NCBI GenBank assembly: GCA_964423405.1
Contig: CAYREY010000063.1
Span: 1-29,723 of the forward strand
Reading direction: 5' to 3'
DNA from: Bog-950 sp964423405
GTDB taxonomy: Bacteria > Bacteroidota > Bacteroidia > Chitinophagales > LD1
Length of the DNA stretch: 29,723 bases
A program made the translations under genes and the position numbers. The first letter of the stretch is position 1; every line of letters begins with the position of its first letter. Of this stretch, positions 6,282-14,240 are shown in pieces. The notes under the pieces were generated by a model. It was not told the DNA's origin, made no database searches, and saw only the letters and a program-made list of their open reading frames with translations.

Positions 6282-8294
6282 TTACTGCTTAACCAGCCTG
6301 GCCGCTGCCCGCGCTCCCGATTTGGCAGTTGCCGTAACGTAATACATACCCGATGGCCAATCGGCTATTTTGATAGTAACCGGTTGAGATGGATCATCGA
6401 CCTGAATGGTAGCTACTACCACGCCGCTGGTGTTGGTAATGGTAAGCAGCATAGGCTCTTCATCGAACAGGGTTAAATCTATAGCCACATAATTGGTAGC
6501 CGGGTTTGGCAATACACGTATAGCCGACTGCTGCGGCTGCATAGGTTTAAGGCCTGTACTCAACAACGTATCTACGCCCCAGGCATATTCTACTGCAACG
6601 GTATCGGTTTGTATTTTGGCATAGTACACGTGCTTGCTGTTAACCGAGTCGATATACCACTGCTCGGTAAACTGTGCGTTGTGTACGGCATCTTTAAACG
6701 CATTGAAACCACCATACATGGCCGAATCGCCCACCATGATAGCCCAGGCCTGACCGTTGGTAGCCGGCATAGAGCAGGCATCTACCCCGTTAACCTGCCC
6801 ATTGCAGTAGCGGCGTACTGCTACATAGCTTTGTTGCTGGCGACCAATCAGCCACAGGCTGTCGGTTACTTCTTCATCAAAATCGGCGTGCTGCCAGTGC
6901 AGGGCCACATCTTTGTTGGTGTAGGTAGCACCCAGCAGGGCCGGTGTAAACTCCGGACGGTACATAAGAAGGGCTACGTTGTGGTTTTGCCCTACATAAG
7001 GCAAGTGAATGTTGGCGTGGTTATCGGTGCGGTCTTCCCAATCGGCTTTCACCTCGCCAGAGCCCAGGTAAACAGCCGTGGTACCTACGTTGGCCACGCA
7101 AATGTGCTGCTGAAAACCTACTTTACCTTTCCAGAAATCGGGAACGGAAGCGAGGGTAATAGAGTTGTGTTTAAAGATGCGTACATCCTGCCCGCTTATT
7201 ACGGTGCTTTTAGATATGCAGCCCAGGCTTTCGGCCAGCGCCGGTGCAGTGGCAGGTGTAATAATAGAACGGATAGGCTGTAACAGGGCAAAATCTACCT
7301 GGTCCCACAGCAGCGAGTCATCGAGTAGCTGAACGGTTTCCTGTACTACGGTTGGGTGAAAGTAAGCGCCTGAGCTCCACTGAAACACTACTTTATCTAC
7401 AAACGACATACCGCTGTTTAGCACCAGCCCGCTATCGAGCGAGTGGCCAATATGCAGCAATGTATCCAGCACCGGTGCCCACGAACTGATAACAGTATCT
7501 ACCGGTATAGTTGATGAGGCTAGAAACGGGCCTGCTGCCGATGAACCTTTAGGGGCTTCGCCCAAACCGGTAAGCAAGTAAATAAGGTTGTTGTGGTTTT
7601 GTCCGTACGGTGTTTTGTATTTGCCGGGGTAATTGCGGCCAGCCACCGGAAAGAAAACGCCTTTATCGTTGGTAAGCATCAGCAACTCTTTCAACAGGCT
7701 TTGCGAGGCAAGGGTGGCTTTGGTTTTAATCTCATTATCCTGTGCAAAATCGGCCAGGTTAAGCAGGCCGCTAAGACAGTAAGGAGCATATACCGATGAG
7801 AAGAACTCGTAGTAGCCATACTGTATTTTCAGGTCGAGGTAATGCACCAAGCGGTTGCGCAGGGTGGCATCTATAGGCTTGTTATACTTTTCGTGCAGCA
7901 ACCAGTCGCTACCCATCCACATAATCATGTGGTTCTCTGACCAATAATTGCGCACTGTATCGCCTTTGGTAACCCAGTAGGGCACTGAGTTGAGTACCGG
8001 CAGTATCTTACTATCGTACACACCGGGTTGCAGGTACAGTATACGCACCAACTCTATAATATCGAAATCGCTGGTAACACCGGTGTAAATATTGCCAAGT
8101 TTGGCATTGAGCAGGTTGGTATCTACCGGTACGCCTTTGTAGGCCTGTAGTATGATTTTAGTGCCGTTAGGACTTGCCAAAGCGGTATCTACATAATCGG
8201 CGCGGCGCTGTTCGTAAACAGCATTGTTACCCGCATTAGCGTTTAAACATATAAGCAATAAACAGCTGACTGCTAACGAGTAAAGTGTTTTCAT
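6282..8294 (-). CDS. T9SS-exported protein with a possible alpha/alpha-toroid region, function unknown
   Basis: The chosen start is the ATG at 8294, giving MKTLYSLAVSCLLLICLNANAG, a good signal peptide; the frame can be extended three codons to a TTG, which adds nothing. The 670-residue product has a helical first half with SENHMIMWMGSDWLL (near residue 120) and YGQNHNNLIYLLTG (near 230), a beta-rich second half, and a C-terminal T9SS type A sorting domain: VLPNPATNYVAI, a middle TNTSGVVV strand, then WPSGMYYV and the basic tail ending RLVKQ. The helical-then-sandwich layout and the His/Asn clusters recall polysaccharide lyases and related toroid enzymes, but I do not recognise the family and no catalytic triad can be assigned. 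The sorting domain predicts release to, or anchoring on, the cell surface. Confidence 0.88.
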   Translation of the reverse strand: MKTLYSLAVSCLLLICLNANAGNNAVYEQRRADYVDTALASPNGTKIILQAYKGVPVDTNLLNAKLGNIYTGVTSDFDIIELVRILYLQPGVYDSKILPVLNSVPYWVTKGDTVRNYWSENHMIMWMGSDWLLHEKYNKPIDATLRNRLVHYLDLKIQYGYYEFFSSVYAPYCLSGLLNLADFAQDNEIKTKATLASQSLLKELLMLTNDKGVFFPVAGRNYPGKYKTPYGQNHNNLIYLLTGLGEAPKGSSAAGPFLASSTIPVDTVISSWAPVLDTLLHIGHSLDSGLVLNSGMSFVDKVVFQWSSGAYFHPTVVQETVQLLDDSLLWDQVDFALLQPIRSIITPATAPALAESLGCISKSTVISGQDVRIFKHNSITLASVPDFWKGKVGFQQHICVANVGTTAVYLGSGEVKADWEDRTDNHANIHLPYVGQNHNVALLMYRPEFTPALLGATYTNKDVALHWQHADFDEEVTDSLWLIGRQQQSYVAVRRYCNGQVNGVDACSMPATNGQAWAIMVGDSAMYGGFNAFKDAVHNAQFTEQWYIDSVNSKHVYYAKIQTDTVAVEYAWGVDTLLSTGLKPMQPQQSAIRVLPNPATNYVAIDLTLFDEEPMLLTITNTSGVVVATIQVDDPSQPVTIKIADWPSGMYYVTATAKSGARAAARLVKQ

Positions 8295-8395
8295 ATACTG
8301 CAATTGTGAGTGGATAAGAGCAGCAATTTAATACAAACCACTAATATTCATATATGTATAATGGTTGTTTAACACAAAAACCTAAAAATTTATGT

Positions 8396-10369
8396 TCAGG
8401 CCAATTGTGGCAGTACTTCGGCTACCAATTTTACCGGCAACTGACAGGTTTTGTTGAAGCACACATATAGCAACGATTGCCCCGGCTGGTGCTTGCCCTG
8501 CAATAGTGGCAACTGCGAAGCCGTGGCAGCACCCAGTACAATAGCATGTGGTAAAAAATGCTGCGATAGTTCTTTACGCAGCGCTTCGGCGTTATCGCCG
8601 GTTATGGCTACCTCGTAAGGCGGGTGTAAAAACCAATCGGCTAGTATGGCCCAGTTGGCGTAAAACGATGGATGCTGAATGGCGTTATCCTGCATATTTT
8701 GCAACGCGCGGCGGGCTTTTTGCTTATAGTCGTTATTATCTAACAGCGTACCTATAACAAACAGCACCTTAGCCATGCTTGAATTAGATGCCGGTATAAC
8801 GTTATCGCTGGTTTCGGTTTTACGGGCAATGAGTGGTTCATCGGTAACCGAGGTATAAAAGAACATACCGGTGCTTACGTTATAAAAATGCTGCACTACA
8901 TAGTTGGTAATACCGGCGGCCAGTTGCAGCCAGGCTTCGTTAAACGTAACCTCGTACAAACCCAGCAGGGCCTCGCAGGTAAAACTGTAATCATCTAAAA
9001 AGCCATTGATAGTTACGCGGCCGTTTTTGTAGTTGCGCATAATACTATAGTCGGGCTGTATAATGTACTGCTTTAAAAATGTAGCACATTGCAACGCACG
9101 ATTTAAAAAGCGTTCATCGGCAAATGCTTTATAGGCATCGGTGTAACCTTTCAGCATCAGCGCGTTCCACGCTGTAAGTACTTTATCATCCAGCCCCGGG
9201 CGAACGCGCTTGCTGCGCTCGGCCATCAGCAGGTTTTTCCAACCGGTTAACTGTTCAGCAGTAACGTCATTACTTATCCGGGTAAGGTTAATGTGCCCCT
9301 CAAAATTGCCTTGTGGAGTAACCTCGTATACTTTGCAGAAAGCCTCAAACTCTGCACCCAGCAGTTGCTGTAATTCCGCATAGCTCCACACATAAAACTT
9401 CCCCTCCTCTCCTTCGCTATCGGCATCCAGCGCTGAGTAGAAACCGCCGGCAGGATCGCTCAATTCGCGCTCTACAAAATCAAGCGTTTCGTACACCACC
9501 TCTTTATAGCGTGGGTTGCGGGTAAGCTGATACGCTTCGGCGTAAACACTAACCAGTTGGGCATTATCGTACAGCATTTTTTCGAAATGCGGTATGGTCC
9601 AGTATTCATCTACACTGTAGCGGGCAAAGCCACCGCCCATCTGGTCGTATATACCGCCGTTCATCATACCATCCAGCGTTACCTGTGCGGCTTTAAGGGC
9701 CTGTTCGTTTTTAGTGTAGTGGTAATTGCGCAGCAGGTACAGCAGGTTAACCGGCATAGGAAACTTAGGCGCACCGGTACGGCCACCCAGTTCAAAATCC
9801 CACACCTGGGCAAACTTAGCCAGCACAGCGGCGGGGTCTATCCGCAACGGCACCTCGCCGTTAGTAACTACCGGTATGCCATCCATTTGTTTTATACCGG
9901 CTGTAATATCATCGGCGCGCTTATAGGCTTCATCGCGCTGGTTTTGCCAGTAATCTATAAAGTAGCGCAGCACCTGTTTCCAGTTTTCGCGCGGGTAGTA
10001 AGTGCCGGCATATATGGGTTTGCCATTGGGTAAGGCAAAGGCGTTAAGCGGCCAGCCTCCTCTCCCACTAATCAGTTGCACAGCATCCATGTATATCTGG
10101 TCTACATCGGGGCGTTCTTCGCGGTCTACTTTTATGCAGATAAAATGCTCGTTCATCAAATCGGCTACGGCATCATCTTCAAAACTTTCGTGCTCCATTA
10201 CATGGCACCAGTGGCAGGCCGAATAGCCGATAGAGATAATAACCAATTTGTTTTCGGTACGGGCACGTTGCCAGCTTGCTTCGTTCCAGGCGCACCAGTC
10301 CACCGGGTTGTGGGCGTGCTGTAACAGGTAGGGGCTGGTTTCGTCTATCAGTTGATTGGTATGTTGCAT
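8396..10369 (-). CDS. Thioredoxin-domain protein of the YyaL / DUF255 family
   Basis: A 657-residue cytoplasmic protein (no signal peptide). The N-terminal 150 residues are the DUF255 thioredoxin-like domain, with NPVDWCAWNEASW near 21-33, the active-site-like CHWC at 52-55 and VDREERPDVD at 81-90. The rest is an alpha/alpha barrel resembling six-hairpin glycosidases and N-acylglucosamine epimerases, with GFARYSVDEYWTIPHFEKMLYDN in the middle as its most typical segment (starting near residue 246). Homologues occur in all domains of life (human SPATA20, Bacillus YyaL). The biochemical role is not settled. The length is normal and the gene intact. Its start is only 10 bp from a dispersed hairpin repeat, which would lie in its promoter or 5' leader. 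Confidence 0.93.
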   Translation of the reverse strand: MQHTNQLIDETSPYLLQHAHNPVDWCAWNEASWQRARTENKLVIISIGYSACHWCHVMEHESFEDDAVADLMNEHFICIKVDREERPDVDQIYMDAVQLISGRGGWPLNAFALPNGKPIYAGTYYPRENWKQVLRYFIDYWQNQRDEAYKRADDITAGIKQMDGIPVVTNGEVPLRIDPAAVLAKFAQVWDFELGGRTGAPKFPMPVNLLYLLRNYHYTKNEQALKAAQVTLDGMMNGGIYDQMGGGFARYSVDEYWTIPHFEKMLYDNAQLVSVYAEAYQLTRNPRYKEVVYETLDFVERELSDPAGGFYSALDADSEGEEGKFYVWSYAELQQLLGAEFEAFCKVYEVTPQGNFEGHINLTRISNDVTAEQLTGWKNLLMAERSKRVRPGLDDKVLTAWNALMLKGYTDAYKAFADERFLNRALQCATFLKQYIIQPDYSIMRNYKNGRVTINGFLDDYSFTCEALLGLYEVTFNEAWLQLAAGITNYVVQHFYNVSTGMFFYTSVTDEPLIARKTETSDNVIPASNSSMAKVLFVIGTLLDNNDYKQKARRALQNMQDNAIQHPSFYANWAILADWFLHPPYEVAITGDNAEALRKELSQHFLPHAIVLGAATASQLPLLQGKHQPGQSLLYVCFNKTCQLPVKLVAEVLPQLA

Positions 10370-10378
10370 AATACATCG

Positions 10379-10435
10379 GCCTCACCCATCCGCCTTCGGC
10401 ACCTTCCCTCTCCTACAGAGAGGGAAGGACGAATA
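10379..10435. repeat. Dispersed hairpin repeat, copy 3 (short form)
   Basis: Shares with the copies at 5795 and 5981 the opening GCCTCACCC, the small GCC-TT-GGC hairpin and the closing ACGAA. The main stem is different in sequence but just as perfect: CCTTCCCTCTC (10402-10412) with GAGAGGGAAGG (10418-10428). Changes in one arm are matched in the other. Confidence 0.75.
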
Positions 10436-10538
10436 AGCAAGGTTTGACTTTTATTGTGAGAAGCTAAAATGAAAGAAAATATTTGGATTTGAGATTTTGA
10501 ATTGAATAGCCGGCCCCTAAATCCCCAAAGGTGACTTT

Positions 10539-10696
10539 AACAGCCAATACAGTTAACCATTAAGTACATTAAGAGCAATAGTAAATACAGTTTAAACCAC
10601 TAAGTACACAAAGAGCACTAAGAATAAATGCTGATTATCTAACCTTGATTTACCCAAACCGCTCTTTGTGGTTCTTAGTGCCCTTAGTGGTTAAAT
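10539..10696. repeat. Composite inverted repeat element, unit 1
   Basis: Opens with AACAGCCAATACAGTTAACC and contains AACCACTAAG followed by TACACAAAGAGCACTAAG (about 10595-10622). An AACCTTGATTTA linker leads to the opposing arm CTCTTTGTGGTTCTTAG... ending CCCTTAGTGGTTAA (10662-10694). The outer ten bases of the arms are complementary. The same words (CACTAAG, CACAAAGAG) recur in altered order within the two arms. Confidence 0.75.
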
Positions 10697-10745
10697 ATGT
10701 ATTTATTGGATAATAGCCGGGTATGTGCTGTATGATTTGCAGAAT

Positions 10746-10862
10746 AACAGCCAATGCAGTTAACCATTAAGTACACTAAGAGCACTAAGAATAATCTCTA
10801 ACTGCGCGGACCTTGATTTATCAAAACCACTCTTTGTGGTTCTTAGTGCCCTTAGTGGTTAG
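10746..10862. repeat. Composite inverted repeat element, unit 2
   Basis: Second, shorter copy: AACAGCCAATGCAGTTAACC, then ATTAAGTACACTAAGAGCAC, an ACCTTGATTTA linker and the same CTCTTTGTGGTTCTTAG... right arm (10830-10861). The tail TATGTATTTA is also shared with unit 1. Confidence 0.75.
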
Positions 10863-10877
10863 TATGTATTTAAGTAT

Positions 10878-10908
10878 TTTTCAGCAAGGGGTAAATATGT
10901 TATTTTAG
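10878..10908 (+). promoter_or_regulatory. Putative promoter of the YraN-family gene
   Basis: TTTT (10878-10881) and TATTTTAG (10901-10908) are 19 nt apart, matching the spacing and partly the sequence of the Bacteroidetes -33/-7 promoter. The ATG used for the gene begins only 7 nt after the box, so the message may be leaderless. Confidence 0.3.
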
Positions 10909-10914
10909 CCATGT

Positions 10915-11277
10915 ATGGCGCAGCACAACGAGCTTGGTAGTAAAGGCGAAGAGGCCGCAGTTAATTTTTTACTGCAGCATAATCACCTTATACTGGAACG
11001 CAACTACCGGTTTGGCAAGGCCGAGGTGGATATTATATCGCGCGATGGGCGGGATGTAGTTTTTACCGAAGTAAAAACGCGCAGTACCAATGCCTTTGGT
11101 TACCCCGAAGAGGCGGTAGATAAAAAGAAACGCCGGTTGCTTAAACAGGCTGCCGAGGAGTACCTGTACCAGCATAAACTGGATGCCGGTATGCGGTTTG
11201 ATATAATAGCGATAAGTATACTAAACGGCGAGCCGCAGATACACTACATTAAGGATGCATTTTTTTATGAAGAGTGA
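10915..11277 (+). CDS. YraN family (UPF0102) nuclease-like protein
   Basis: A 120-residue protein of normal family length. The family motifs are present: GSKGEEAAVNFL near the N-terminus (8-19), RNYRFGKAEVDII (29-41) and VVFTEVKTR (48-56). D39, E52 and K54 form a PD-(D/E)xK-like nuclease core. The family is widespread and is often linked to DNA processing, but its role is not established. The ATG at 10915 gives the right N-terminus; an ATG four bases earlier is in another frame. The gene is isolated between two repeat-rich regions, and the following gene is convergent. Confidence 0.93.
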   Translation: MAQHNELGSKGEEAAVNFLLQHNHLILERNYRFGKAEVDIISRDGRDVVFTEVKTRSTNAFGYPEEAVDKKKRRLLKQAAEEYLYQHKLDAGMRFDIIAISILNGEPQIHYIKDAFFYEE

Positions 11278-11344
11278 GTTGATTGGTGATTTAGATGTAT
11301 GATTTTGGATTGAACAGCCCCCCCTGCCCCCCTAAAGGGGGAAT

Positions 11345-11391
11345 AACAGCCAAATACAGTTAACCATTAAGTACATTAAGAGCATTAAGGT
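11345..11391. repeat. Partial copy of the composite repeat element
   Basis: AACAGCCAAATACAGTTAACC followed by ATTAAGTACATTAAGAGCAT matches the left part of the elements at 10539 and 10746. The right arm is missing and a different repeat family follows. Confidence 0.7.
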
Positions 11392-11591
11392 TTATGAATG
11401 GGTAATTGTTACAAAAACATTTGCCACGGAGGCACGGAATGCACGGAGATACATGGAGAAAAATGTGATTGGGGATTGAACAGCCAATTGTCTGAACCTT
11501 GATTTGCAGGATTACAGGATTTACCTGACAACAGCCAATACAGATTAACCGTATCAGGATAACAGCAAATATGTATAAATCATCCACCTCC

Positions 11592-11646
11592 GTCCCGCTG
11601 AAGCGGGACACCTCCGCCAGCGGAGGACATACTGCCTTACGGCAGT
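11592..11646. repeat. Three consecutive perfect hairpins
   Basis: Stems are GTCCCGCT/AGCGGGAC (11592-11609), CCTCCGC/GCGGAGG (11611-11626) and ACTGCC/GGCAGT (11631-11646), each perfect and separated by one to four bases. On the minus strand the group starts 28 nt after the stop of the gene ending at 11675. There is no clear U-tract, so it is not a standard terminator; it could stabilise the 3' end of the mRNA or be a mobile-repeat remnant. Confidence 0.7.
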
Positions 11647-11674
11647 TGGATAACAGCCAATGCGTTGTGTAAGT

Positions 11675-12901
11675 TTACTCTTTAACTAACCTGATTGTAT
11701 TGTTTGCTGCTTTAAGCATATAGGTACCGCGTGCGAGATTGGTGATGTTATGTTGCTGGGTTGTTTGTGTTATCCGTATCTCATCTACCCACCGGCCGGT
11801 AATATCGTACACCTGTATGGTTTGGTTAAGTAGCTGTGGTGGTGCGGTGATGGTGATAAAAGAGGTGGCAGGATTGGGGCTGATAGCAATACCCTGCGTA
11901 GTTGGATAGATGGTGTTTACCGGCAAATAGGTAATAGTATATGAGCCGGTGCCGGTAACGCAGCCTTTGTATAATTGCGAGCCATAGTAGTTGCCCGCCG
12001 TATCGGCCACAATAAAGTTGTAAGCACTTTCGATATACCCATGCGGGGTGCTAAAGCCAAAGGTATTAAAGATACTTTGATTAGGATTGGGATAGCCAAT
12101 AGATATGGTATCGCCAAAGCGCATAAGGGTAAGGTTAAAGGGGTGGCCAAGGGCTTCAATAGCAGGCAGGGTATCATCGCAGGCCATGCAGCCGGCGGTA
12201 TCTATACCACAAACCGGATAGTTGAACCCACCCCAGTAGGACATAAACGGATGCAGCGTATCGTTACTAGAGCCGGCAGGATAATCCTGATATATTAATG
12301 TAAAACCCGGAGTGTACCATATTGTACCGGGCTCACCGTAGCATACCACCAGATCGTTAGTGTACACATTAAACACCGGCGAGCTTTCGCCTATTTTTAC
12401 CGTACCCGATGCTTCGCAGCCTTTTCCATCTACCAGATAGTATGAATACAACCCTCCATTCAGGCTATCCAGTTCAAATTCATCGTGCGCCAGAGAATCG
12501 CCGTTTAAGTACCATTGTGTATGTAGCGGCCAGGTAAAACCCGATAAACCACTGAAAAGATTTATCCAGCCCAGTTCGCCAGAGCAGGCACTGCGCCGAA
12601 GTACGGTATCTATACCAAAAGCATATATGTGTAAAGAAGTATTTGCCGAATCGACACCACTGTAGCAGGTAACTCTGTAAATGCCTTCGCGCAGGTTGGT
12701 AATAGAATCGGCCGCACCGGTGGCGGCATGGCCGTTGCTCCACTTATAACTGTAGGCACCGTTGCCTCCGCTTCCATATACTGCCATTACACCACTGCTA
12801 TCGCAACCGGCATGGCGCAGGTATAAGAGGTTAACATGCAACGCAGCAAACAGGCTGGTGCTTACCATAAACAGCAGCAAGGTAAGTACTGATTTTTTCA
12901 T
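11675..12901 (-). CDS. Small T9SS-exported protein with SprB-like repeat
   Basis: The start chosen is the ATG at 12901, which gives the signal peptide MKKSVLTLLLFMVSTSLFA; the frame can be opened 19 codons earlier but that extension has no signal-like character. The 408-residue product has, near residues 40-80, a segment of SprB-repeat type (GSGGNGAYSYKWSNG followed by ITNLREGIYRVTCY). A middle region with several Cys follows. The C-terminal T9SS sorting domain reads ISPNPATSFITIT, then VYDITGRWV and LARGTYMLKAANN with the final RLVKE. SprB-type repeats are common in gliding adhesins and other surface proteins; no enzymatic motif is seen. Surface location is a firm inference from the tail, function is unknown. 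Confidence 0.88.
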   Translation of the reverse strand: MKKSVLTLLLFMVSTSLFAALHVNLLYLRHAGCDSSGVMAVYGSGGNGAYSYKWSNGHAATGAADSITNLREGIYRVTCYSGVDSANTSLHIYAFGIDTVLRRSACSGELGWINLFSGLSGFTWPLHTQWYLNGDSLAHDEFELDSLNGGLYSYYLVDGKGCEASGTVKIGESSPVFNVYTNDLVVCYGEPGTIWYTPGFTLIYQDYPAGSSNDTLHPFMSYWGGFNYPVCGIDTAGCMACDDTLPAIEALGHPFNLTLMRFGDTISIGYPNPNQSIFNTFGFSTPHGYIESAYNFIVADTAGNYYGSQLYKGCVTGTGSYTITYLPVNTIYPTTQGIAISPNPATSFITITAPPQLLNQTIQVYDITGRWVDEIRITQTTQQHNITNLARGTYMLKAANNTIRLVKE

Positions 12902-13016
12902 GGGTAGGGGTAGTGTATTACTAAGGTACTGATTTTTATTTATCCAATTACCATACAAACAAATTAAATAATTAATAAATACATAAAAATCAACAGGGTT
13001 AACATATAAGGGGGGA

Positions 13017-13081
13017 GGGTATTAACATTGAATTTCACAATCACCTACTAATGAGCAATTTAATACAACAGGGTATTAACA
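13017..13081 (+). repeat. Direct repeat GGGTATTAACA in the prfB upstream region
   Basis: GGGTATTAACA occurs at 13017-13027 and 13071-13081, 54 bp apart, and the related GGGTTAACAT lies at 12996-13005. A pair of GGGTTAACAT copies 55 bp apart is also found upstream of the haem operon. Confidence 0.5.
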
Positions 13082-13118
13082 CGGTATAAAAACAGGGCAA
13101 AAAAGTGCGTACTTCTGC

Positions 13119-13126
13119 TATATTCG
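13119..13126 (+). promoter_or_regulatory. Putative -7 box of prfB
   Basis: TATATTCG (followed by CGGC) resembles TAnnTTTG and ends 18 nt before the prfB ATG. The purB gene has TATCTTCG, also followed by CGGC, at exactly the same distance from its ATG. No -33 TTTG is evident. Confidence 0.35.
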
Positions 13127-13144
13127 CGGCTCAATTAAACAGGT

Positions 13145-14234
13145 ATGACAACCGAAAACATAAATGATATAAAAGGCCGTTTAGAGGCTTTGAGGGGGTA
13201 TCTTTGACTACGCTAACCGTAAGCTAAAGATACAACAGGACGAGCACACTACCGTGCACCCCGACTTTTGGAACAACCCCAAAAAGGCTGAAGAAATACT
13301 AAAGGAAATTAAGGTAAATAAGTTTTGGGTAGAGTCGTTTGACACTGCCTGGAAGGCTATGGAAGACGTGGCCGTGCTGCGCGAGTTTTACGAAGCTGGC
13401 GAGGCAACCGATACCGAACTGAAAGAAGCTTATAACACCGCATTGGCAGCCGCCGATGACCTGGAGTTTAGGACCACCCTTAACCAGCCCGAAGACCAGC
13501 TTAGCGCTGTGCTGGAGATTAACGCCGGTGCCGGTGGCACGGAGAGTTGCGACTGGGCCAGCATGTTGCTACGTATGTATGTAATGTGGGCCGAGCGGCA
13601 TGGGTTTAAGATAACCGAGGTGGACCGCACCGATGGCGATGTGGCAGGTATTAAATCGGTATCGCTGGAGATAGATGGTGATTTTGTGTATGGCCACCTG
13701 AAGAGCGAGAACGGTGTACACCGGTTGGTGCGCATCTCTCCTTTCGATTCGAACGCCAAGCGGCATACCTCGTTTGCATCGGTGTTTGTTTACCCTATAG
13801 TAGATGATACGATAGAGATAAACATACCGGCATCGGAGCTGGAGTGGTCTACGTTCCGATCGAGCGGTGCCGGTGGGCAGAACGTAAACAAAGTTGAAAC
13901 AGCGGTACGTGTAAAGCACATACCTACCGGTATAGTGGTTAGCTGCCAGATAACGCGTTCGCAGCACGATAACCGCGACCGTGCCTTACAAATGCTGAAG
14001 AGCAAGCTGTATGAAATAGAAGTACAGAAACGCAACGAGGCGCGCGATAAGCTGGAAGGTACGAAGATGAAAAACGAATGGGGATCGCAGATACGTAACT
14101 ATGTACTACACCCCTACAAGCTGATAAAAGATAACCGCTCGGGCTTTGAAACCGGTAACGTACAACCGGTGCTGGATGGCGAGCTGGATGACTTTATTAA
14201 AGCCTACCTGCTGCACGCTACTAAGAAGGTGTAA
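13145..14234 (+). CDS. prfB: Peptide chain release factor 2, with +1 programmed frameshift
   Basis: Cytoplasmic release factor that reads UGA and UAA. Translation starts at the ATG at 13145 and reads 20 codons to an in-frame TGA at 13205. A +1 shift there joins the main frame (GAC TAC GCT... from 13206) and gives 362 residues, close to the 365 of E. coli RF2. RF2 identity is fixed by the anticodon-like tripeptide SPF in LVRISPFDS; the catalytic motif is GGQ in SSGAGGQNVNK. A GTG at 13254 in the main frame is not the real start: the residues before it (DYANRKLKIQQDEH) are typical RF2 sequence. The gene converges with the next one with only 6 bp between stops. Upstream -7-like box TATATTCG. Confidence 0.97.
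13193..13208 (+). promoter_or_regulatory. prfB programmed +1 frameshift site
   Basis: AGGGGGTATCTTTGAC, the same arrangement as in E. coli: an internal Shine-Dalgarno-like AGGGGG, the spacer TAT, the slippery CTT codon and the TGA stop followed by C. When RF2 is scarce the ribosome pauses on UGA and slips +1, so RF2 regulates its own synthesis. Confidence 0.95.
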
Positions 14235-14240
14235 TCCAGT

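Larger units (their letters stand above)
10370..10914. other. Repeat-dense intergenic region between divergent genes
   Basis: No gene is visible. From left to right it contains a hairpin repeat copy (10379-10435), a short run recalling the 'cccctaaatcccc' type of repeat (about 10513-10528), two imperfect copies of a composite inverted-repeat element (10539-10696 and 10746-10862), and the promoter of the yraN-like gene. Confidence 0.8.
11278..11674. other. Repeat-dense convergent intergenic region
   Basis: No gene. It is a patchwork of short repeat families: a C-run/G-run hairpin (about 11313-11341), a partial composite element (11345-11391), a CCACGGAGGCACGGAATGCACGGAG segment (about 11424-11448), a 'TTGATTTGCAGGATTACAGG' segment (about 11499-11518) and three adjacent hairpins (11592-11646). 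The word AACAGC(C) recurs between the blocks. Confidence 0.8.

Noticed and set aside
6609..7283. Plus-strand ORF of 224 codons
   Set aside because: Antisense shadow within the T9SS protein gene; no family features.
8295..8303. Three-codon extension of the T9SS protein to a TTG
   Set aside because: The ATG at 8294 gives a standard signal peptide and the extension adds no feature.
10539..10862. CRISPR array
   Set aside because: The repeats are irregular in length and spacing, contain opposing arms and have no unique spacers of constant size.
13254..14234. prfB starting at GTG 13254
   Set aside because: The conserved RF2 N-terminus and the frameshift site upstream show that the gene starts at 13145.
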